From contig NZ_BMNB01000030.1 of NCBI RefSeq assembly GCF_014646235.1, positions 1-64,000 of the forward strand: DNA of 64,000 nt, in the 5' to 3' direction. Below the pieces are notes generated by a model. The model was not told the origin of the DNA, ran no database searches, and worked only from the letters and a program-made list of their open reading frames with translations. This DNA is from Micromonospora sonchi (GTDB taxonomy: Bacteria > Actinomycetota > Actinomycetes > Mycobacteriales > Micromonosporaceae). The translations under genes were made by a program, and so were the position numbers. Position 1 is the stretch's first letter. Each line of letters opens with the position of its first letter. This document shows, piece after piece, positions 50,091 through 57,937 of this stretch.

Positions 50091-52277
50091 ATGGCCACCC
50101 GTACGCCGCTGTCGCGGCTGTTCACCGTCCTGCTGGCCGGCGTTCTCGCCGGCCTCGTGCTGGCGGTCGCCGCACTGCCGGGCAACCTGCTGCTCGGCTT
50201 CGCCGCCAAGGCGGCACTCGGCGAGTACGCCGCGCTGCCGGACGCGCTGCGCACCCCGGCCACCCCGCAGCGGTCGTACCTCTACGCCAACGACGGCAAG
50301 ACGTTGATCACCACGTTCTACGACGTCAACCGCAGCGACGTGACGCTGGCCGAGATCGCGCCGGTGATGCGGCAGGCGATCGTGGCCGCCGAGGACCGAC
50401 GCTTCTACGACCACGGCGGGGTCGACCTGCGCGGCATGCTGCGGGCCGTGGTCACCAACGTCACCTCCGGCGACGCCGAGCAGGGTGGCTCGACGCTGAC
50501 CATGCAGTACGTGCGCAACGTGCTCAAGACCGACCCGAGCCGCACCGCCGAGCAACGGGCCGCGGCGACCGAGACGACCATCGGGCGCAAGCTCCAGGAG
50601 ATCCGGTACGCCAACGCCCTGGAGCAGCGGCTCAGCAAGGACGAGATCCTCAACCGCTACCTCAACATCGCGTACTTCGGCTCCGGGGCGTACGGCATCG
50701 CGGCCGCGAGCCAGCGCTACTTCTCCAAGCCGCCGGCGGAACTGACCCTCACCGAGGCGGCGCTGCTCGCCGGTCTGGTGCAGGCCCCGGAGGCGTACAG
50801 CCCGATCGACGGTGACGCCGACGCGGCGTTGGTCCGGCGGGCGTACGTGCTGGACTCGATGGCCGCCACCGGGGCGATCACCGCCGAGCAGGCGGCCCGG
50901 GCCAAGGCCGAGGAACTGGTGCTGAACCCGAGCGCGCAGGCCAACGGGTGCGTCGCCGCCAACGTCCAGGACGGGGCGGGGTTCTTCTGCGACTACCTGC
51001 ACCGGTGGTGGCTGGCCCAGCCGGAGTTCGGCGACACCGTCGCCGAACGCGAGCAGGCGCTGCGTCGGGGCGGCTACACCGTGGTCACCACGCTTGACCC
51101 GCAGGTCCAGGCCACCGCGCAGCGGCAGGCCACCGACGTGTACGGGTACGACAACCCACGCGCCCTGCCGATCGCCGCGGTCGAGCCCGGCACCGGCCGG
51201 ATCCTCGCGATGGCGGTCAACCGGCACTACAGCCTCGACGCCAACCCCGACGGGCAGGTCAACTACCCGAACACGGTCAACCCGTTGATCTCCGGCGGCG
51301 GCAGCGCCGCCGGATACCAGGCGGGCTCGACGTTCAAGCTGTTCACCCTGCTCGCCGCGCTGGAGTCCGGGCGGCCCCTCGCGACCGGCTTCGACGCGCC
51401 CAGCCGACTGCCCACCCGGTACGCGGCCGGCGACGACGACAGCAGCTGCGACGGCCGGTGGTGCCCGGCCAACGCCAACCCGCAGTGGATGGACGGCTAC
51501 CGGATGATGTGGGACGGCTTCGGCCGCTCGGTGAACACGTACTTCGTCTGGCTGGCCGAGCAGGTCGGCCAGGACAAGGTGGTCGAGATGGCGCAGCGGC
51601 TCGGCATCACCTTCCGGGCCGAGGCCGACGCTCGGTTCGCCGAGAACGACGCGGCCAACTGGGGGGCGTTCGGCCTCGGTGTGGCCGCCACCACCCCGCT
51701 CGACCTGGCCAACGCGTACGCGACCGTGGCGGCGGAGGGGACGTACTGCTCGCCGGTGCCGGTGCTGTCGGTGACCGCGTCGGACGGCCAGCGGCTGCCG
51801 GTCGGCGACCCGTCCTGCCGGCAGGTGCTCGACCCCGACGTGGCCCGGGCCGCCACCGACGCGGCGCGCTGCCCGGTGGGCCAGCAGTCCGCGTTCGGGC
51901 AGTGCAACGGGGGCACCGCCACCGCCGTGGACCGGATCCTCGACGGCCGGCCGGTGGCCGGCAAGACCGGCAGCGCCGACCAGGGCGTCACCTCGAGCTT
52001 CGTCGGGTTCACCCCGCAGGTCGCGGTGGCCGGTATCGCCGCCAACCCGGATGACCCGACCGACCCGGTCGGCGCGGTGGGGGCCCGGGTGATCGAGGCG
52101 GTCGCGAGGACCATCGTCACCGCGGTCGACGGCCAGCCGGCGGAGTCGTTCACCGCACCCAGCCGAGCCCTGGTCGGCGACCCCCGCCGCCCGGTCGAAC
52201 GCACCCCCGCCACCGAGCGCCGCTCACCCGACGACCGCCTGTCCGACCTCCGCCGCTGGCTCCAAAACCGCAGCTAA
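50091..52277 (+). CDS. Class A penicillin-binding protein (glycosyltransferase-transpeptidase)
   Basis: A 728-residue bifunctional wall enzyme: one TM helix (about 10-30), a GT51 domain with the catalytic Glu101 in 'AAEDRRFYDHGG', 'GGSTLTMQYVRNV' and 'RYLNIAYFGSGAYGI', then a transpeptidase with SxxK at Ser413-Lys416 (GSTFKLFT), SxN in 'GRSVNTYF', and KTG at 625-627 (AGKTGSAD). It polymerises and crosslinks peptidoglycan outside the membrane. The start is ATG 50091 (MATRTPLSRL) or GTG 50064. A pair of cysteines in 'CDGRWCPANAN' and 'CPVGQQSAFGQC' suggest disulfides. It ends at a long palindrome. Confidence 0.92.
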   Translation: MATRTPLSRLFTVLLAGVLAGLVLAVAALPGNLLLGFAAKAALGEYAALPDALRTPATPQRSYLYANDGKTLITTFYDVNRSDVTLAEIAPVMRQAIVAAEDRRFYDHGGVDLRGMLRAVVTNVTSGDAEQGGSTLTMQYVRNVLKTDPSRTAEQRAAATETTIGRKLQEIRYANALEQRLSKDEILNRYLNIAYFGSGAYGIAAASQRYFSKPPAELTLTEAALLAGLVQAPEAYSPIDGDADAALVRRAYVLDSMAATGAITAEQAARAKAEELVLNPSAQANGCVAANVQDGAGFFCDYLHRWWLAQPEFGDTVAEREQALRRGGYTVVTTLDPQVQATAQRQATDVYGYDNPRALPIAAVEPGTGRILAMAVNRHYSLDANPDGQVNYPNTVNPLISGGGSAAGYQAGSTFKLFTLLAALESGRPLATGFDAPSRLPTRYAAGDDDSSCDGRWCPANANPQWMDGYRMMWDGFGRSVNTYFVWLAEQVGQDKVVEMAQRLGITFRAEADARFAENDAANWGAFGLGVAATTPLDLANAYATVAAEGTYCSPVPVLSVTASDGQRLPVGDPSCRQVLDPDVARAATDAARCPVGQQSAFGQCNGGTATAVDRILDGRPVAGKTGSADQGVTSSFVGFTPQVAVAGIAANPDDPTDPVGAVGARVIEAVARTIVTAVDGQPAESFTAPSRALVGDPRRPVERTPATERRSPDDRLSDLRRWLQNRS

Positions 52278-52304
52278 CCCCCCACCCACACCCCACCCCT
52301 CCGC

Positions 52305-52365
52305 GTTGATCATGAGGTTAGCGGCAGTTTTTGAGATCAAGTTCGCCGCTAACCTCATGATCAAC
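52305..52365. terminator. 21-bp-stem palindrome between convergent genes
   Basis: GTTGATCATGAGGTTAGCGGC (52305-52325) pairs exactly with its reverse complement at 52345-52365; the loop is AT-rich. The stop codon of the leftward small gene lies in its right arm. The GATCATG start recalls the about 70-bp family, but the core differs. Confidence 0.85.
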
Positions 52366-52585
52366 CGCGTGGTGACTTCTCGTACATCTGGAGCCCATTG
52401 CCGATGGCGAAGAAGGTCGGCGCCCATTCGCCGATGAAAATTCCCCACCGGTCCGCGCGTTCGATGCCGGCGCGCTCGAATCGCTTGGAAAGCAGCCAGC
52501 TCGTGAACGCCAGCGCGACACTCGCCATGCCGGCCATGTAGCAGTGTTCCGCCCGCAGTCCCGAATCGTGCAACTTCTTCAACAT
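52361..52585 (-). CDS. Small conserved membrane protein
   Basis: A 74-residue protein: 'AEHCYMAGMASVALAFTSWLLSKRFERAGIERADRWGIFIGEWAPTFFAIGNGLQMYE'. It has one clear TM helix (about 17-34) and a second amphipathic hydrophobic stretch (about 46-62) after a charged ERADRWG loop. ATG 52585 follows AGGAG. Similar short proteins occur in related actinomycetes (recalled, not searched); function unknown. Its stop codon lies inside the palindrome at 52305-52365. Confidence 0.65.
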   Translation of the reverse strand: MLKKLHDSGLRAEHCYMAGMASVALAFTSWLLSKRFERAGIERADRWGIFIGEWAPTFFAIGNGLQMYEKSPRG

Positions 52586-52763
52586 CGGCCTGACTCCTCA
52601 TCTGGCGTTTGAGAGATGACAACCACCATGGGGTTTGCCGGGGTTACCCCACGAACTGCGAACTACACACGGTGGGTGGGGTCCGCAGGCCCCACCGGCC
52701 CCGACCGGTGATGACGACGCGGGCTGGGTGTTTGGCGGGGAAAGTAACGGGAAGTCCGCCGCG

Positions 52764-52808
52764 GCCCGGTTGGTCCGCGGATCCGCCGGGGCCCGGTTGG
52801 TTCGCGGA
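52764..52808. repeat. 18-bp direct repeat before the antiporter operon
   Basis: GCCCGGTTGGTCCGCGGA (52764-52781) and GCCCGGTTGGTTCGCGGA (52791-52808) are 27 bp apart, start to start, and differ at one base. They end 12 bp before the TTG start of the first antiporter gene. They could be a regulator site or an mRNA structure. Confidence 0.6.
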
Positions 52809-52819
52809 GAGGAAGCCCG

Positions 52820-53296
52820 TTGTCACTGTCGGTGGAGTTCGTCATCTGGTGGGTCGCGTTGACCGCCGCATGGGCCGCGACCGTCTCCCAGCTGACCCTC
52901 GCCGAGCTGCTGGTCGGCGCCGCCTGCGCACTCGTCGGCGCGGTCGTCGCGGTGGGCAGCCGGCGGGCGCTCGGGCACTGCTGGCGGCCGGACGTGCGGT
53001 GGCTGGCCTGGTCGGGGCGGTTGGCCGTGGCGGTACCCGTCGACACGGTTCGCCTGCTGGTGCAGGTCACGCCGCGGATGCTGCCCGGCAGGGACGTACC
53101 CGGTCGGTTGTCCCGGCTCCGCCCACCAGCGGACGAGGCTCCGGCCCGGGCGGCGTTCCGCCGGGCGTGGGGCACCTTCGTGCTCTCCGCCACGCCCAGC
53201 AGTGTCGTGCTCGACTGGCCCCCGGACGGGGCACCGGTCGTGCTGCATCTGCTCGGGCCGGGTCGGACGTCGATGGGAAAGACGGTCGTCAGGTGA
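52820..53296 (+). CDS. mrpE: Mrp/Mnh antiporter subunit E (MbhA-like)
   Basis: A 158-residue membrane protein: 'FVIWWVALTAAWAATVSQLTLAELLVGAACALVGAVVAV' gives two TM helices, followed by 'VRLLVQVTPRMLP' and a soluble beta-rich end 'RAWGTFVLSATPSSVVLDWPPDGAPVVLHLL', typical of MnhE. TTG 52820 follows GGAGAGGAAG. It opens a seven-gene operon in which most genes overlap by 4 nt. It contributes to a multi-subunit cation/proton antiporter. Confidence 0.88.
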   Translation: MSLSVEFVIWWVALTAAWAATVSQLTLAELLVGAACALVGAVVAVGSRRALGHCWRPDVRWLAWSGRLAVAVPVDTVRLLVQVTPRMLPGRDVPGRLSRLRPPADEAPARAAFRRAWGTFVLSATPSSVVLDWPPDGAPVVLHLLGPGRTSMGKTVVR

Positions 53297-53547
53297 ATCT
53301 CTGGCTGGCGGCCGGCCTGGCGCTGATGGTCGCGGGTTTGGGCCCGGCGTTGTACCTGGGCGCACGCGGCGACGCGCTGCAGCGACTCATCGGCCTCGAA
53401 CTGTCCAGCACCCTCACCGTGCTGATCCTTCTCCTGCTGGCGCGCGGCTTCGATCAGTCGTCCTACCTGATCGCGCCCCTGGTGTTGGCCGTGTTGTCGT
53501 TCGCCGGCATCCTGGTCTTCACCCGGCTCCTGGAACCCCAGCCATGA
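53293..53547 (+). CDS. mrpF: Mrp/Mnh antiporter subunit F (MbhB-like)
   Basis: An 84-residue protein with three TM helices ('LWLAAGLALMVAGLGPALYLG', 'RLIGLELSSTLTVLILLLLARG', 'YLIAPLVLAVLSFAGILVFTRLL'), the MnhF/PhaF pattern with the central IGLE segment. GTG 53293 overlaps mrpE (GTGA), and its stop overlaps mrpG (ATGA). Confidence 0.88.
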   Translation: MNLWLAAGLALMVAGLGPALYLGARGDALQRLIGLELSSTLTVLILLLLARGFDQSSYLIAPLVLAVLSFAGILVFTRLLEPQP

Positions 53548-53852
53548 CGAGCGCCGGACCGCTCGCCGCCATCCTCGTCACGGCGGGGGTGCTGGTCTGC
53601 GTGGCATCGGCGCTGGGGGTCCTGCTGCCGCACAGCGTGCTCCGCCGGATCCACTTCCTGACCCCGGTGACCTCCCTCGGCGCGCCGCTCGTCGGCGTCG
53701 GCCTGGCCGTCGACAGCGGACTGCACCTGTCCACCGCGTTGATCCTGTTCACCACGGTCGTTCTGGTCGTGACGGGGCCGGTGCTGGCCGCGGCGACCGC
53801 CCGCGTCGCCGCCCAACGGCAGAAGCTGGTCCCTGCGGAGTCCCCGGAATGA
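53544..53852 (+). CDS. mrpG: Mrp/Mnh antiporter subunit G (MbhC-like)
   Basis: A 102-residue protein with three TM helices and the MnhG hallmark 'HFLTPVTSLGAPLVGVGLAV' (usual form: R-hydrophobic-H-T-x2-D). ATG 53544 overlaps mrpF by 4 nt, and its stop overlaps the next start by 4 nt. Confidence 0.87.
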   Translation: MTSAGPLAAILVTAGVLVCVASALGVLLPHSVLRRIHFLTPVTSLGAPLVGVGLAVDSGLHLSTALILFTTVVLVVTGPVLAAATARVAAQRQKLVPAESPE

Positions 53853-54091
53853 GCGCCGTCCTGATCGTGGTGGCCCTGACGCTGGTGGCCATCGGCGCGG
53901 CCGCCGTCGTCTTCACCCCCGAGCCGGCCCGTCAGGCGGTCACCCTGTCGGTCTTCGGCATCCTGCTCACGTTGCTGTTCTTCGTGCTGCAGGCGCCAGA
54001 CGTGGCGCTGTCGCAACTCGTCGTCGGCACCGCGTTGGTGCCGCTCATGGTCATGCTCACCGTACACAAAATCAACCGGAGGCATCGATGA
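53849..54091 (+). CDS. DUF4040/MbhD-type subunit (MrpA C-terminal-like)
   Basis: An 80-residue protein with two or three TM helices. 'PEPARQAVTLSVFGILLTLLFFVLQAPDVALSQLVVGTALVPLMVML' is the DUF4040 core that in standard Mrp systems is part of the MrpA C-terminus and in archaeal Mbh hydrogenases is the separate MbhD. 'APDVALSQ' is the conserved acidic motif. ATG 53849 overlaps mrpG. Confidence 0.82.
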   Translation: MSAVLIVVALTLVAIGAAAVVFTPEPARQAVTLSVFGILLTLLFFVLQAPDVALSQLVVGTALVPLMVMLTVHKINRRHR

Positions 54092-54840
54092 GCCGCCGGG
54101 CGCGGCTGCTCGTGTTCGGCCTCGGCGCCGCGGGCCTGGCGGTGATGTTCGCGTTCGCGGTCGCCGGCATGCCACCCTTCGGCACATCCGAACACCTCTA
54201 CCGGGATCTGGCGGTACCGGCCGCGCTGCAGCACCGCACCGCGAACGTGGTGTCGTCGGTCAACTTCGACCAGCGGGCCCTGGACACCCTCGGTGAAGAG
54301 GTGATCCTGCTGAGTTCGGTCATCGGTACCGCGGCGCTCCTGCGCCCGACCAGAGGCGAGGTCCGTCGCCCCACGACGCGGGGTGGCCACGTGTCGGACA
54401 GCACCACCCTGGTGTCCTACCTGCTCCTCCCGGTGACCGTGTTGATCGGGTTGGACGTCGTGGCACACGGCCACCTGACACCCGGCGGCGGCTTCCAGGG
54501 CGGTGTCGTGCTGGCAACCGCCGTGCATCTGCTGTATTTGGCCGGGCGGTACGAGAGCCTGGAGCGTCTCCGCCCGCTCACCTGGTACGTGTGGACGGAA
54601 GGTCTCAGCGCCGCGTCCTTCGCTGTGATCGGGCTCGTCGGTCTCGCGCAGGGGAGCGGCTTCCTGGCCAACGTCGCGCCACTCGGCTCGTTCCAGAGCC
54701 TGCTGTCCGCCGGGACCGTGCCGATTCTCAACGTGGTGACCGGCGCTGCGGTGGCCGGCGGCGGGGTGGTGCTGCTGGCGCAGTTCTTCGGGCAGGCCAT
54801 CGGAACGACCCGGCCGCCGACACGCAGGTCCACGAGCTGA
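54088..54840 (+). CDS. mrpB: MbhE-MnhB fusion antiporter subunit
   Basis: A 250-residue protein. The first about 95 residues match MbhE-type segments ('NVVSSVNFDQRALDTLGEEVILLSSVIGTAALL', DTLGE core). From about residue 105 it is MnhB: 'LVSYLLLPVTVLIGLDVVAHGHLTPGGGFQGGVVLATAVHLLYLA' (HGHxTPGGGFQGG). Thus two proteins of Mbh hydrogenase (MbhE and MbhF) are joined. It overlaps the preceding gene by 4 nt. Confidence 0.85.
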   Translation: MSRRARLLVFGLGAAGLAVMFAFAVAGMPPFGTSEHLYRDLAVPAALQHRTANVVSSVNFDQRALDTLGEEVILLSSVIGTAALLRPTRGEVRRPTTRGGHVSDSTTLVSYLLLPVTVLIGLDVVAHGHLTPGGGFQGGVVLATAVHLLYLAGRYESLERLRPLTWYVWTEGLSAASFAVIGLVGLAQGSGFLANVAPLGSFQSLLSAGTVPILNVVTGAAVAGGGVVLLAQFFGQAIGTTRPPTRRSTS

Positions 54841-54851
54841 GGTCGGCGGCA

Positions 54852-55199
54852 GTGCGGATCTTCGCGTACGCCGTGGCCGGGTGGTTGGTCCTGGTCGGCG
54901 CGATGGGCATCCTTCGCAGTCGGAACCTCATCCAGGCGACGGTGTCCCTGTCGGTCGCGCAGTCGGGCACGTACGTGCTCCTGCTGGCCGTCGGATACCA
55001 GTGGGAAGGGGCCGCCCCCGTGTTCAGCCCGGGCTCGACGCCGACCAGTGATGTGGTGGATCCGGTCGTGCAGGCCATGGCGCTCACCGACATCGTGGTG
55101 TCGGCGACGGTCACGGCGCTGTTGCTTGCGCTCACCATCCAGATCGAGAAGACCCACCACACGGTCGATCCGGACAAGTTGCAGCAACTGAAGGGCTGA
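54852..55199 (+). CDS. mrpC: Mrp/Mnh antiporter subunit C (NuoK-like, MbhG-like)
   Basis: A 115-residue NuoK-like protein with three TM helices: 'YAVAGWLVLVGAMGILRSRNLIQATVSLSVAQSGTYVLLLAVGY', then 'DPVVQAMALTDIVVSATVTALLLALTIQIE', where QALALTDIVV is the family motif. The start at GTG 54852 is 11 bp after the mrpB stop. It ends 1 bp before the next start. Confidence 0.88.
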   Translation: MRIFAYAVAGWLVLVGAMGILRSRNLIQATVSLSVAQSGTYVLLLAVGYQWEGAAPVFSPGSTPTSDVVDPVVQAMALTDIVVSATVTALLLALTIQIEKTHHTVDPDKLQQLKG

Positions 55200-55200
55200 G

Positions 55201-57033
55201 GTGTACCGGGGGTTGGCCAGCGATCTCGCGCCACTCGCGGTCGCGCTGCCCATCGTGATGGCCTGCGCGGTCCTGGTCGTCCAGAGGTGGGCGTCACGCC
55301 GGTTGGCGGATCTGCTCGCCATGGTGGCGGCGGTCGCCGCGCTCGGCCTCTCGGCGGCGCTGGTGGCCGCCACGAAGGACGGGCGGGTGGTCACCTGGTC
55401 GGGTGGGTGGGAGCCCCGGGACGGCCGGTCCGTGGGCATCGTGCTGGTGGTCGACCAGTTGAGCGCCGGTTTCGCCTGCCTCGCCGCCGGCCTGACCTGC
55501 TGCGCGTTGCTGTACAGCTGGCGGTACCTGGAAGCCGCCCACGGCCACTACCACGCCCTGATGCTGCTGTTCCTGGCCGGGATGATCGGATTCGTCCTCA
55601 CCGGCGACCTGTTCAACATGTTCGTGTTCTTCGAACTGATGGGCGTCTCGGCCTTCGCGCTGACCGGACTGCACATCGAGGAGCCGGACTCCGTGCAGGG
55701 CAGCCTCAACTTCGCTCTGATCAACTCCCTCGGGGCGTACCTGTCGCTGATGGGGATCGGGCTGCTGTACGCGCGTACCGGGCAGCTCGGCTTCGCCCAG
55801 CTCGGCGCGAAGCTCGCCGGCCACCCGGCCGACGGGCTGATCGTCGGCGCGTTCGTGCTCGTCACCATCGGCTTCCTGGTCAAGGCGGCCATGGCGCCCA
55901 TGCACTTCTGGCTGGCCGACGCGCACGCGGTCGCGCCCACACCGGTGTGCGTACTGATGTCCGGCGTCATGGTCGAGATGGGCGTCTACGCGCTGGCCCG
56001 GGTGTACCTGACCGTCTTCGCCACCAGCATCCCGGCCCCGGTGGTGCAGCGCGCCTTTCTCACCATGGGCCTGCTGACCGCCGCGGTCGGCAGCCTGATG
56101 TGCTTCGCCCAACGTCACCTCAAACGCCTGCTGGCCTACTCGACGATCGCGCACGTCGGACTGTTCCTGATCGGGTTCGCCCTGCTGAGCCCGGACGGGC
56201 TGGCGGGCGTCGCCCTGTACGTGGTGGGCCACGCGGGCGTCAAAGGGGCGCTGTTCCTCCTCGTGGGCCTGCTCCTGGATCGCTTCCAGAGCCTGGACGA
56301 AGGGAAACTGTTCGGGCGGGTCGGTGGGCGTCATCCCGCCTGCTGGATGTTCCTGCTTGCCGCGCTGGCCCTGGCCGGCCTGCCGCCGTCCGGCCCCGGG
56401 CTGGGCAAGGCGATCACGGAGGAGGCCGCCTCGGCCGCCGGTTATCCGTGGCTCAGCGTGGTGTTCGTCCTCGTCTCGGCCGTCACCGGCGCGGCGGTGC
56501 TCCGCGCCGGGCTCCGTGTCTTCCTCGGTCGAGGACACCGGCCCGGACCGATCGAACCGGCACACCAGATCGGCGCGGAGCCGAAGGAGCCGGAAACCGA
56601 ACATCCGCTACGCCGAACGCCATTGACCATGCTGGTGGCAATCGGAGCGCTTCTCGCCGGAAGCATCGTGGTGGGCGTGGTGCCGGCGCTCGCCCAAGCG
56701 GTCGGTCGCGGCGCTGTGTTCTTCAGCGACCAGGCCGGATACTTCAACCAGGCCCTGTTCGCAGTGCCCGCGGCCCCGGCTCCGGCGTCAGCCGCCTGGT
56801 GGAGCTGGTCGGGGATACTCCTCGGCGCGGCGTCAACCGTCCTTGCGATGATCATCGCTGGCATCTCCCTGCACGTCCGTCCGCCTGAACGAGGCCATTT
56901 CCGGTCGCGGATGATCGCGGGTGTGGAATTGGTGCGACGGCTGCACTCCGGTCACATCGGCGACTACGTGGCGTGGTTGCTCTTCGGTGCCGCCGTGCTC
57001 GCCGCGCTGATCGGGCTGCCGCTTCTTCCCTGA
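55201..57033 (+). CDS. mrpD: Large antiporter subunit, NuoL/M/N type (MrpD/MbhH-like)
   Basis: A 610-residue protein with about 14 or more TM helices. The proton-pathway residues are present: Glu145 in 'FVFFELMGVSAFALTG', Lys228 in 'GFLVKAAMAPMHFWLADAHAVAPTPV', and Lys308 in 'FAQRHLKRLLAYSTIAHVG'. A cytoplasmic loop at about 445-475 is acidic. It is the only pump-type large subunit in the operon: no MrpA with its own NuoL-like half is present. It starts at GTG 55201. It is the last gene of the operon; the next gene begins 167 bp downstream. Confidence 0.88.
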   Translation: MYRGLASDLAPLAVALPIVMACAVLVVQRWASRRLADLLAMVAAVAALGLSAALVAATKDGRVVTWSGGWEPRDGRSVGIVLVVDQLSAGFACLAAGLTCCALLYSWRYLEAAHGHYHALMLLFLAGMIGFVLTGDLFNMFVFFELMGVSAFALTGLHIEEPDSVQGSLNFALINSLGAYLSLMGIGLLYARTGQLGFAQLGAKLAGHPADGLIVGAFVLVTIGFLVKAAMAPMHFWLADAHAVAPTPVCVLMSGVMVEMGVYALARVYLTVFATSIPAPVVQRAFLTMGLLTAAVGSLMCFAQRHLKRLLAYSTIAHVGLFLIGFALLSPDGLAGVALYVVGHAGVKGALFLLVGLLLDRFQSLDEGKLFGRVGGRHPACWMFLLAALALAGLPPSGPGLGKAITEEAASAAGYPWLSVVFVLVSAVTGAAVLRAGLRVFLGRGHRPGPIEPAHQIGAEPKEPETEHPLRRTPLTMLVAIGALLAGSIVVGVVPALAQAVGRGAVFFSDQAGYFNQALFAVPAAPAPASAAWWSWSGILLGAASTVLAMIIAGISLHVRPPERGHFRSRMIAGVELVRRLHSGHIGDYVAWLLFGAAVLAALIGLPLLP

Positions 57034-57200
57034 CCCACGGCGCGATCACTATCTGCCCCCGTGGGCGTGGGCCGACCGGAGCGGACGAAACTTGTTTGAC
57101 CGGTCTTCTGTGGTCCGGCACTATCTGGAACCTTCTGGCCACCCGGCGGGCGGCCCGCACACCTGGTGCACGACGTGCTCGACCAGCTCGGGAGGCTCCC

Positions 57201-57740
57201 GTGAGCGATCGGCTCACCTCCACCAGCAAGTTCCTCGCGTACGTGCTGCGGCATCGCCCGGACGCTATCGGGATCACCCTCGCCGAGGGCGGCTGGGTCG
57301 AGGTGGACGTGCTGCTCGCCGCCCTCGCCCGGCACGGCCGCGCGGTCAGCTCGGAACTGCTCGACCGGTTGGTCGCGGGCGCCGACAAGCAGCGTTTCGA
57401 GGTCCGCGACGGCCGGATCCGGGCGGCCCAGGGCCACTCCGTCCGGGTCGATCTGCACCTCGAACCGAGCCTGCCGCCGCCGGTGCTCTATCACGGCACT
57501 GTGGCCCGGTTCCTGCCCAGCATTCGGGTCGGCGGACTTCAGTCGCGCGGCCGTACCCACGTCCACCTGTCGCCGGATCGGCACACCGCCGCGACCGTCG
57601 GTGCCCGGCGTGGCGATCCGGTCGTGCTCGGCATCGACGCCGCCGGCATGCATGCCGGCGGCTTCACCTTCTATCGGGCCGCCAACGGCGTCTGGCTCAC
57701 CGACCGGGTGCCACCGCAATGGATCACCCTGCCCGAGTGA
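57201..57740 (+). CDS. kptA: RNA 2'-phosphotransferase (Tpt1/KptA)
   Basis: A 179-residue protein. GTG 57201 follows GGGAGG. The N-terminal winged helix 'TSKFLAYVLRHRPDAIGITLAEGGWVEVDVLLAAL' (RHxP...G) and the ADP-ribosyltransferase part 'LYHGTVARFLPSIRVGGLQSRGRTHVHLSPD' (HGT, R-x-HVHLS) are full family hallmarks. KptA moves a 2'-phosphate from RNA to NAD, giving ADP-ribose-1'',2''-cyclic phosphate. Its natural role in bacteria, which lack the eukaryotic tRNA-splicing route, is unsettled. It is monocistronic by appearance. Confidence 0.92.
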   Translation: MSDRLTSTSKFLAYVLRHRPDAIGITLAEGGWVEVDVLLAALARHGRAVSSELLDRLVAGADKQRFEVRDGRIRAAQGHSVRVDLHLEPSLPPPVLYHGTVARFLPSIRVGGLQSRGRTHVHLSPDRHTAATVGARRGDPVVLGIDAAGMHAGGFTFYRAANGVWLTDRVPPQWITLPE

Positions 57741-57937
57741 GATCGAATCCGTCGATTCATTTAGATGTCTTGATATGTGATCGGTCGCACGATACGTTGC
57801 AAAGTGGGAGCCAGGGGCGCGTTCGATTGTCATGCAGGAGCCGGGATCCGGTCGACGTTGTGGCGTCGGTTGACGGGCCACCACCACGGGCACCGCCCCG
57901 CCTGCGCGTCGTGCTTGACGCGGAATTGGAGTACACG

